DNA from: Psococerastis gibbosa
Lineage: Eukaryota; Arthropoda; Insecta; Psocodea; Psocidae
Direction of reading: 5' to 3'
Length of the DNA: 64,000 nt
Assembly (NCBI GenBank): GCA_963971405.1
Contig: OZ020486.1
Coordinates: 21,599,419 to 21,663,418, forward strand
Part shown: positions 44,891-55,300 of the stretch, in pieces
Position numbering within the stretch: the first letter of the stretch is position 1
Layout of the letters: every line of letters begins with the position of its first letter
Translations under genes and position numbers: made by a program
Notes under the pieces: generated by a model
What the model saw: the letters and a program-made list of their open reading frames with translations, nothing else
What the model was told of the DNA's origin: nothing
Database searches by the model: none

Positions 44891-47800
44891 ATTCTAACCA
44901 ACTTATAATTTCATCCATCGATTCTCCAGAAACATCTTGTTCATTTATTGTATCGCTGTACATTTTTGAAGTAAATAATTCAAACATTTTTTGGGTGGGG
45001 GAAAACTCTTTGCAACAGTCTCCCCGCACCTGCTGGTATAGCCGAATACGTAGAATTGCAATCAACATGGACAGTTGCATTCTGTTCCGCAATTTGCATT
45101 TAACTACGCCCATTACAGAAAATACTCTCTCCACCACTGCATTGCTAGTCGGCAATGAAAGTGCCCTCAAAGCGAAGTCAGATAAATCTTTAAAAATGAG
45201 CTGCCCTCCAGCATTTTTCATTTGCGCGACACTAGCCCAAAATTTTCCCATAGTGACTCCCGGAGCAGGCACACCAGGAACGATGTCTGCCAAAGTCATC
45301 GTTCCAAGCAATCGCCACTGGTTCTCTATGGCGTCCATGTCGCGATTTTTGCCAGCCAAACTTAAGGGTAAGTCTACAAATGGTGCCCTGCTGAGAGATA
45401 AGGCCGCGGATGGTGTTAAATGCCGTAACCCCTGGATAATTGCAACATTTCCAGGCATGCGTTGTACTAATTCTCTGCACAACACAAGCATGAACCTGCA
45501 ACATCTTTCCATTACAGTATTCAACTCAGCGCGTCCAATTTTGGATGATTTCGCGTGCTCACTAAATGTTGTGCCGAAATCAACGTCAGTGAGCTCCAAT
45601 AAACTGTTGTCAAAACAGTTTCCTGCTTTCTCAACTGCGAAGCCCACTGCGTTGATGTCGGCCTCTTCCAACATTCCCTTTGCCTTGCTGGCGTCAAGTC
45701 TATGTTGTAAATACGCGGGCTTAAAAATGCGTCGCGCAAATGAAAGTAGCAACCCCCTTAAATCCCGGTATACGTTGCTAGGGTCAGAGTTGCTGGCTTG
45801 AAAAACAATATTACAATCGGTGATATCTTTCAAAGCCTGCCTTAAAAAAAGTAAATACAAGTAATGTGCCTCATTGGCATACATTTGTGAAAGCGTTTTG
45901 GCCGTGTAACATTTTTCTGTATTGGCCACCATTTGAAAAAATGTTTTTAACTCCAGCCATTGCTCGCTAGTTCTTTTAACCGCAGAATGGTGGGCCAGCC
46001 ATCTTGTGGCCGATAAAGCCGTAAGTTTAGGCGGTGTTTTGCTGTCATTTATCAAGGCATATACATCTTTATATGCCTTGCATCTCAGCGAGCTGTGCGA
46101 GAACCAGCTCCTTGATTCTCGTAATAAAAACTCAAGGGCTGTTGGCAGCTCCTCGCAAGCCCTCTGAGAGCAGCGGTTTAATGAGTGGCAAACGCACCTT
46201 ATAAGTTGTAAATCAGGCAATTTCTCCCTTAGTCGGGTGTATAAAGAGTTGTTTACCCCGCACAGATTGCTGGCCCCATCTGTGCCAATGGCAATAAGGT
46301 TGGCCAGGTCAATTTTCATTGCGGTAAAAAAATTAACAAAATTTGTGAACAAGTCCTCAGCTGTGGCCCGCTCCACTTCTTGGAACCCCAAGAAGTGGCT
46401 GATAATTCTGTTTTCAGCCACACTGAAATAAACAACTACGTACGCCATATATTTTTCGCAGCCAATATCCGTTGATTCGTCGATAACTATCGAAAACGGC
46501 CTGTTGCCGAGGTCGTGCAGGACTTCTTCTAACAGTGCCGGTGCAATGACGTTCTCTATAAGCTTGGCGCATTTAGTCCGGTGCAGGCGCAAATTTGATA
46601 AGCTGCTGCCCGATCCCATGTCTTTTATCATCTCCCCAAGGTGGTCAATGGCCCTTGTAGATGAATGGTTGGCTATAAAAACAGCCAATCGAAGATCATT
46701 GGTTTTCTCTGCCTTCGTTGAAGTCACTAAAAAAAATAATAATATAATTAGGCCCACTAAAACTGTTTCTTTTACACTTATCCAAATTGATTAATTTTAG
46801 AACATTATTAAAAATAAAAAATGATTATTTTAGAGTATGGCATATATGTATATAAAAAATACACTCGGCACTCAGAAGAGTATAAATTTTGCCCTGGATC
46901 ACTTTTATTAGTTTAGTAATAGCATTGTTTTAAATAAAAACAATTAAAACAATTGTTGTTACAAAGCAAACTTAAATTATTACATATAGCATTTTATAAA
47001 AATAAAACCGTGTACTGTGAAACTATGAGTCTAGATAATATTGTACTGTTTGCTTTGTAAAACGAAACTGTGATTATTTTGGACTTGCAGCGACATTCCT
47101 AAATTTGAGCGTTTAATCAATTTAGTGAAAATAGTACTTGGTATAATATTTTAAATTTCATTCAATCATTATGCAGTAATCAATTATTATTATTATCAAT
47201 TTATTATCAGGCGTATAGTATGGAATTTTGTGATCTTATACATGTATAGCCTACAAAAGAGATAAAATGATGAAATTTGACCAATTTTGTGATGAATAAA
47301 TTCCTGAGCTTCAATTCATCATATTTGGCAAATGTTTAAAATAATATTAGTTAATTGTCTATACCTAGGTGTAAGTATTTCTTCACAGGAGATTGATTCT
47401 CAAACAAATTATTGTACTATTGCCTTTCCTCATAAATGTGTTTTCTCAAATTTTGAAAGGAATTTAAATCAAAATTAAGAATTATTTAGAGCAGCTAAAT
47501 AGGCTTATCACCAGCTTAAAGTTAATTCGTTAAATATTACGAATAACTTACCGAATGAAGACAACGTGCTTTGTTTCGTCTTATTTAATGATTCTAACTT
47601 TAACTTGTGTCCTTTTGAATCCGCATGGGTTTTAATATCATTTTTTTGTGCACGAATCGTTGATTTGCACAATGTGCAGAAGGCTTCTCCGCGTCCCGCT
47701 GCAATTAAATCATCAGGTGCCCGTGAGAGCCAACCTAAAAAAACACGACCAATAAACATTAATGACAGGTTATCAGATCAATATGGGTAAACATTACCTT

Positions 47801-48797
47801 TGTCTACATTATAAATCGATTTGATTTCAGTATTTAAGAAATGTTTCTTAGAATCCGCCAAACCTAATTTTCTCTGCATAATTCCTCGATTTTACTTAAT
47901 AGGTGTTTGGGGTATTTATTAATTATTGACACAGTCTATCCCACCATGGTGGGTCAAAGACCATTTGATGATTTTGACTGGCAATTTTTACCAAATTTAA
48001 TTGAACCATACCCTTTTGCCTTTTTTCAGCATAATTCACCGATTTCACGGAGAATTGGCCATTTACATATATACGCGGTTGGGGTCGTTGTTGGTACGTT
48101 TTACTATCTACTACGGTTTAATACTATTCCTTCCACAACTAAAGTTAAGTTCACCCGTGTCATCCTTAATTTTCAATGTTTCCTTTTCTATTACTTAACG
48201 TCATATTTTTCATTTACACCACCATTCGCGTACACATGAGACTACGAGATACTAAAGCATTTTTAATGTTTTACCGAGTCATGTAAGAAAGTCATCATAT
48301 GAAGAAATATTGCGATATTGCGAAAATACTTAATAGATAATGCTTTCTACTCACTTGATGAATTTTATGCAACCAATTTAATATAAGAATGACCATCACA
48401 CCTAGCCTATCTAATGCTATATAATTTATATTTAGGTCTATTACATTAATTACTTTAATTTCCTGTTGTACGAAGAGCTTTGCTCAGAATTTTATAATAT
48501 AATGCTCATTAATTATTATCATTATGTATTGTATAACTTTTGTTTTTATGCACTAACATGTACTATTGACGAATCCGACACATTGCTAATTGTTAACTGG
48601 ATAATATATTGATTTACTAGCCCTAGGTAAAGTAGGTATGTAGGTATTATGTAAAAGGTACATACTACATACAGCAAATGAATAAGGAAAGTTTTGTCAA
48701 ATATCAAATCGGTCTTACCTTTAAATTGAGCTTCATTTTCCCAGTTGGTGTTATAATGTTTCGCATACTTCGCCCAGGAACCCTTTGATTTAGGCAT
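44889..48797 (-). CDS. hAT transposase with BED-like zinc finger, 699 aa, intact
   Basis: Three exons: 48797-48719, 47734-47552 and 46726-44889. They total 700 codons with the stop, in phase, with consensus splice sites. Order of parts: a short N-terminus; a BED-type finger (about C46, C49, H63, H69); a long RNase H-fold catalytic core with the first Asp in 'IVIDESTD' (about D170) and the second in 'IGTDGASN' (about D237); an 'SATRWLAHHSAVKR' block; and the hAT dimerisation/catalytic Glu block 'SNAVVERVFS' (about E620). This D-D-E arrangement and the C-terminal block are those of animal hAT transposases of the ZBED/FAM200-like group. No stop or frameshift interrupts it. It lies inside a complete element, so it is more likely an active or recently active transposase than a domesticated host gene. 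Sequence upstream of the start includes TATCGATTATCG repeats (about 48981). Confidence 0.93.
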
Positions 48798-49270
48798 CTT
48801 TAATCTTTATAAAATTGCAATTTGCAAATGCAAAATTAAGTAAAAATAAAAGAGAAATTAATAAAAAAAAGCACAAGCCACGAGGTCCATGTACAGATTT
48901 ACAGAAAAATCAAAATCAACAAAGTGACAAACAAGAACAACAAACAAAATATCATGTGATGCGGGCGATTTGCGAATGTCGTATCGATTATCGAATATCG
49001 ATTGTCCAACATGACACCACTTTTGTCCTTCAACGTCTCCAATGGTGGTACCTTTGAAAACTTGGCGGAAAATTTAATTTTTTTTTTTAGTTGAGCAGGT
49101 TTTGAATTTTTTTACAGATTTTTAGAATCGGAAAAAATCCGCCGATACCCGCCAGTTGAAGGGCGCGAACCCGCCCAATTGGCGGGTGCCCGCCGTTTTA
49201 AAATTTTGCCCGCCACATGACCGTCTCAACCCGCCCAATTGGCGGAATTCCGCCCAATCTGGTAACACTG

Positions 49271-49278
49271 CGTGATGA
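49271..49278. repeat. hAT target-site duplication, right
   Basis: CGTGATGA, identical to 43467-43474. It is directly followed by TGGTAACACTGG, which resembles the element's own right end. Confidence 0.95.
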
Positions 49279-49396
49279 TGGTAACACTGGTGTGTTGTAT
49301 ACACTTTCCATCATTCATTTTCTTTATTGATTAGAAAACCGTGGAACGGTTTGAAAGTTATGTTTTTAAATTTCTGTCACACATTAAGTTAATAAA

Positions 49397-52300
49397 ATGG
49401 CGATAAATTTAGATAAGAATAGAAACTCTCTCGTCGCTGCATGGATGGACGTGCTTGATGATAAAACGCCTACTAACTGGTAATCAATATTAAATCAGTA
49501 GCTAAGCTAGGACCTCCCTTGACTCTTATTGCACTGCAGGGTCAGTCACCCTTTCTTAAAATGTTATATTGTGAAATTATGCTTAGTTATGAAGTAATTT
49601 TAATGTACAAGAGTTATAAATATATTGCTTATTTTATCAATTCGGGTAGAAGACTGCCTGATATGATGTTGCCCCATTTGATGTGGCAGTTATGGGTTAA
49701 ACGTGGGCATTCACATCTAGACATGGAATTACGAGTATTATCCGGTCTAGGGTGGTTTCAAAGTCGAGAGGATGATTTCAGGCGATATTTTCTCGCCAAT
49801 TCGTAGTGTGTACCGTTTCTTCTTAGATTTCTTTAGTCTTCTTAAACTATAAAACTAGGGTTGGTGAAAACCTGAGTCTGACAGAATTGTTTTGATTCCA
49901 CCTACCTATGCTACATTTAGGGCATTATTCCTGTGTATAATTTTAATTTCTGTATTGTCGTATGATCCATAAACTCGCCTCCTGTTAGGATGAGCTTAGA
50001 CCTCACACCTAAACCTAAACTTATTAGGTTTTAATTATCATGGTGGTAGCGTGCTTGCAGTTTTGCCATTGTGCGAGTCTCCACACACCATGCGATCTGA
50101 TACACAAGTATTAAGTAATGTAGTGTGGCAATTGAAGAGGTTATTTGGTTGCGATTAATCTCTTTAAAAAAAATATAAATGATTTATACAGGAACTTACC
50201 CTAGAAGAATAATTGAATGGTGAGTTGTTGACTGTTGTATTTCGTGTAGATGCCCATTACTACTTACAGGACACTCTAGAAAGGTGTCTCTTTCCTTAAT
50301 ACCGCTGCCCTCTGACGACACCTGTGTCCTCACCCTTGGACAGCATTTTGCCCTGCCGCGACAAATAAATATCTATGATAGTTGATTGTATCCGATGCCC
50401 ACATTAAAATATAAGAAGGGAAAAATTGTTGCCTGCATTTTTATTTTAAAATAATTGTTACAGGGCATTGTTTAGTTACGAAGGCTTAAGCAACGACTTG
50501 AAGTTCGTCAGCAAAGGAGGTGCGTATTATGGGTTTATTGTAAGATTGGGCCGCAAGCCCAAAATCCGCCCAAATGGAAAATGAAGACAATTTTCTTTCA
50601 ATCTTTCTTTCTATTATTAGCATTCCCATTTAAAGTGTGTACGTCCCGTTGGAAATAGGTACCCCAAAGTCCGTTGTTTTTACAGACTTACTATTTTTAT
50701 TTTTTAATTAACAAAGTAAAATATTAAAGACTTGGTTCATTTAAGTTGTAGAAGACTAGTTCATGCATCATATAATAGGGTACTTTTAATTTATGGTACC
50801 GCAACTTTTTATAAAAATTATGGAAGTTGTAATTTAAAAAAAAAAACGATAGGGCATTATCGTACCTGACTCATGTCGTCTGTAGATTCGATGTCGATAG
50901 TCCTATCAGGAGTAGCGTCTTAACCTGAGCTTGTAAAATTTTTATATCTTCCACAGTTTCTGAGGAAAATGTCTGGTCCACCTAATTCCAGTCCACGGCA
51001 TTCCTGAATACTAAAGTAGATTTATTGAGTTATATTAGATTTGATATTGAGAGACATATATTCCAGAAAAAAAACCATCGTTGGAATTAATAACAAAAAT
51101 ACCATGAAACGTACACTACCAAGGTAGCGCAACTATCGTTCTATACCAGCGTTATGTTTCGAAGTCATGTATTTTGCTGATTTTATAGCAATTAACAGGA
51201 CATTTTCGATTTTCAGGGGATGGCGTTGAAGAGATGGTAGAAGATCTCAACAGTGGAAAAATCATGTATGCCTTCCTTAGAGTGATTGATCCTAAGACAA
51301 GTCTCCCGAAAAATGTACTGATTAATTGGCAGGGAGAAGGAGCTCCTAATGTGCGAAAAGGTGAAGATTTCAGATTATTGTAACTGCAAAGGCTTTCACG
51401 GCCGGAGGCAAATATATATCCAGTCGAATCCGGGCTGATGGGCCGTGGTCGATATGAAAGCGAACTTTCAAACGTTTCGTCAACAGCTGCGGTCGACATC
51501 ACCCAGTGCGCAAAAAGATTATATCAACCGCTAGCCATTCTTACGAAGCATCACCTTTTTTATTTCATTTTATTTATTTGAAAGGCATTTTGGTCGAATT
51601 TACATGCCATATCGAGTTTCTGACCTACTGTGTCATTTACCAAATCCCTTGTGGGCTATACCTCCAGGCATGGTTAAGAACTGTTCTTATTATCCACATA
51701 TAAGAAATTAAATAACCAATTTCAACACTACTCCTCTTTGTTGAATGAATAAATAAAAAGAGTAGGTTAAAAATTGGCTAAGTCTTTATGCACATAATTT
51801 ACAAAAATGCCATGGCCTATCGCCTTTTTAAATCCCATGTTCTTGGCAAGATAACGTTCACGTTTTTTATTAAAAAGCCACGGTGACACTCATTTTGAAT
51901 TTGTTTGGCAGCATGTCCAAAGATGGAAAAAAAGGAAGAAGATGAAAGATGGTGAATATATTATATTCAGTTGAATTTCAAGTCCATTCTTACTCGTAAA
52001 TTTCAGGAACATGTGCCAACCACATACGCGACGTGAACAATTTATTCAAAGGCGCTCATGTCACTTTAAATGCAAGAAATGAAGAAGAAGTTGACCCTGC
52101 CCTCATTATTGACAAAGTCTCAAAATCGACCGGCTCCGTGTATAAGTTTAACGAGAGAGCGGAACCCACAAACGATTCCGGCCCTGTGGTAAGCCATGCT
52201 CATGATAAGGATCGGCCCTTGTCATCAATTTATTAGCCTATTGTATCAAGAACAACCATATAAATATTTTCAATGGCTCTTTCACCAAAAACTGAGGGTA

Positions 52301-55300
52301 AATTACGTAATAGATTGAACATAATTGTTGTAGTGTTGTATTGTTCATTGGTTTTTTTGTACGTTTGTAATGGAAGAGCATAGCAAAAAATAACCGCACT
52401 TCCTTTCTCATGTTTTTTTGGTTTTTTTTATTTATTTTTGTATGTGTAACTGGTGTAAACTGTACGTGTACAAATGTAAATATGTAATAAACTACAATAT
52501 AAATAAACCCGTCGAGAAATTTTCTTTCTGAGATGATCATATTATTATGCCATTGTAAGATACACCGGATCATACCAGTATCAACCACCATCCTTACATG
52601 GGCATGGGAAGCAGTTAATAAATTCTTTTCTTTTAGGGAACAAGTTACAAAAGAACAATTCCTAAACAAGAAATTAATGCTTCAGAAAGGGACAAGTTTT
52701 GGGAGAAACAAGAAGAAGAGGAAAAGCAAAGGCAAGAAAGTGAGAGACGCAGGAGAGAAGATGAGTGCAAAAGGCTAGAGGAGGAAAGGCGAAAGAGAGA
52801 TTCGGAGGAGACTGCGCTCAGGGAGACGAAAATACGAGAAACCACAAGAAGTATTGAGCAAATTAGATTGGCTGAAAAAGTTAGCTATGGTGAGTTATGT
52901 GCAGGCAAAAGTTATATTATTAGTTATATTAAGTTATATTATTAGATTTTGTTCCATTCCCTACCACATTGTCCTTATTATCGAGAACACCTGTTGATAA
53001 TCTATTGACATTGGAACTGTACAGCTCCGAAACATCGAGTTTTCACATATGGATAAATACGCCTTTCAGGATTAATGTGAAGCAGTGTCTAATTTGTAAA
53101 ATAGCTTGAATTTTATCAATATTTTATAATTATAATATATATAAATAATAAATATAATTATAATTATATCATAATTTTATCAGTAGGGACCATTGAGTTT
53201 GTAACTCCATAGAATGGCCCATTCTCGATTCCATTCAACAGAAAATTGGAACCGGTAGAAAATGGAAGGGAGGCTTGAGTTGGACCGAACAATGGACTGA
53301 AGCGGTCTAAAATAAATAAATAAGGACTTTTGTTGTTTCCAACCTAGCGGACACTCAACTAGGAAGGCCCAGAACCGCCTGCTTTACATGCCGAAGCATG
53401 GCCAGAAAATGTAGCCAGTGTGGGACTCGAACCAACAACCTTTCGGGTGAAAGTCAGAGTCCGTACCATTACGCTACATGTCTAGCGTTTAAGTTTGTAT
53501 ATTCAATGGTATTACATAGTCAAAAATGCTAACAATTGGTTTATCGAAATGCAGCATTAAATATGGCTGTGGAAAAAAGTGATGACTCTATGGTCCCACT
53601 ACCATATAAAAGTTTATGCAACTTTGTTTTAAAATGTATACTTGAGAATTTGACGCCCCTGCATGGATCCATCCTACATAAAATAAATAAATAAAATCAT
53701 TGTTTGTACTATTTCACTATATTGCAAAACAATACAAGCTCAACATCAAAAAATGCTAGGCCTACGTCTATTGCAAAAACAACAGAGTACTTTGAAACCC
53801 AGACTATCGGGCGAACACTAATTGGCCAGCCTGCATACTTCCCATCGAACATTTGATAAGCTGCTATACTTGAATGCACGAAAATAAAACATTTCTAAAA
53901 CTTAAGAAGTAACCATCACATAAATTTAAATTACATTTTATAGCGGTATTTTTTACATTAATGTTCCCATACTATCAGCACGTTCCAACTAGGCCTATCA
54001 GCTTTTTTTTTTTTTTTTTTGCATGAAGTAACAAGTATTTTCCAAAATTCTGTGTGACCCTGAATTGTTATGATGTGAGAGCAACCGGCTTCTGGTCTAT
54101 CACGTGAAGTTAGAGCTTCGCTAGAGCCTGTATATAAGCTCTGTAGATAGTACCATAGCTGTAGATTTCAACAAATACAAGTTTTGGAATCGATGCCTGG
54201 ACCTCATTTTTAATTGGTACTAGAATAACGCAGTGTCTCGCATTTTGCACATTTTTCGCTATTTACAGAACGATCCGTCACTGCTAAAAGTCAGCCTGTT
54301 GAAGATTTAGAGAAAGAGGAGCTAGAAAGGAGAAACCGAGCTGATGTGCTGCGTCGGCAGCGTAGTGAGGAAGCACAGACACTCATTTCGAAAAGAACAA
54401 TAGACGCCAGAGCAATTTTCGAACAAAATACTGCAGCTGGGCAAATAAAACAAAGACGCAGTAGCGTTCAACCCCGTGATGGAAATGTTGTGACTCCAGC
54501 ACAAAGGAGGAGCAGTGAAATCCAACTGCCTGTCACTCCCGCTCAGACTGTCGCTATAACCGAACCTGTTAATATTGTCAAGCAGGATGTGAAACCACAG
54601 GAAGAAATGCATCCCACGCATTTAGGCAATGGTATTAATAAGGACCCTGGAAATGGCTTGAATGGAGGGACAGCTGTTTATGAAGAAGAGCCCCAGGAAT
54701 GGGAAGGTATAATATCAACTTTATTATTTTTCAGTGCTTAGTAGTAAGTTAAAGTGTCCCAATGTAATCCTGACCAACAATAATTTACTGGTCACCCCTG
54801 GATTATACAGCCTTTATTTTTTTTATATGATGTAGTAGTTATAAGTTGGTCTATGGAAGTTGTAGAAGACTACTTCATACACAATACCGTAGGGTATTTT
54901 TAATTTTTGGTGGTGTAATTGAACTGAACGGAAGACTAAAATTTTACCCATATTAAAGTTCATACAGGAATGGAAGCACAAAAAAGGAAAAGAACCGGCA
55001 CGAGTGAACTTGTACATGCTTTCCTATATTATCAATTAGGTTCCGCAGGAAAATTATTTTTTAGTAATTTTTCATGAAAATTGAGTCTTTTTTATTTATT
55101 CCCCCCCCCAGAACCAAACTATCACGGGGTAAGTGATCTTTTGGGTTTTGTTAACATTAATGACGACTACAATATATGAGAAAATTGTTGGAGCCGTTTT
55201 TCAGAAGTCTTTTTTTTTTTAGAGTAAACCACCCCCCACCCCTCCCCCCAAAGGGTGACCAATATCTACATTCCATTTTTCCTTATACACGTGAATTTTA

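Larger units (their letters stand above)
43475..49270 (-). mobile_element. Complete hAT transposon, 5,796 bp
   Basis: Ends CAGTGTTGCCAG and CTGGTAACACTG are 12-bp inverted repeats with one mismatch, flanked by a perfect 8-bp duplication CGTGATGA. GC-rich subterminal motifs (CCCGCCCAATT, TTCCGCCCA, GGCGGG) occur near both ends (about 43518-43545 and 49140-49260) and are probable transposase-binding sites. Inside are one intact three-exon transposase gene (minus strand) and a tandem array at its 3' side. A perfect duplication, nearly intact ends and an open transposase frame all argue for recent insertion. It lies between the TBC gene leader and the drebrin-like start codon, which would otherwise be about 200 bp apart. 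Confidence 0.95.

Noticed and set aside
44995-45801. Plus-strand frame of 268 codons inside the hAT element
   Set aside because: Antisense to the transposase exon, with no family features.
49519-49806. 95-codon plus-strand frame in drebrin-like intron 1
   Set aside because: No splice role, since it would break the drebrin-like phase, and no recognisable domain; could be an old transposon piece but not supportable.
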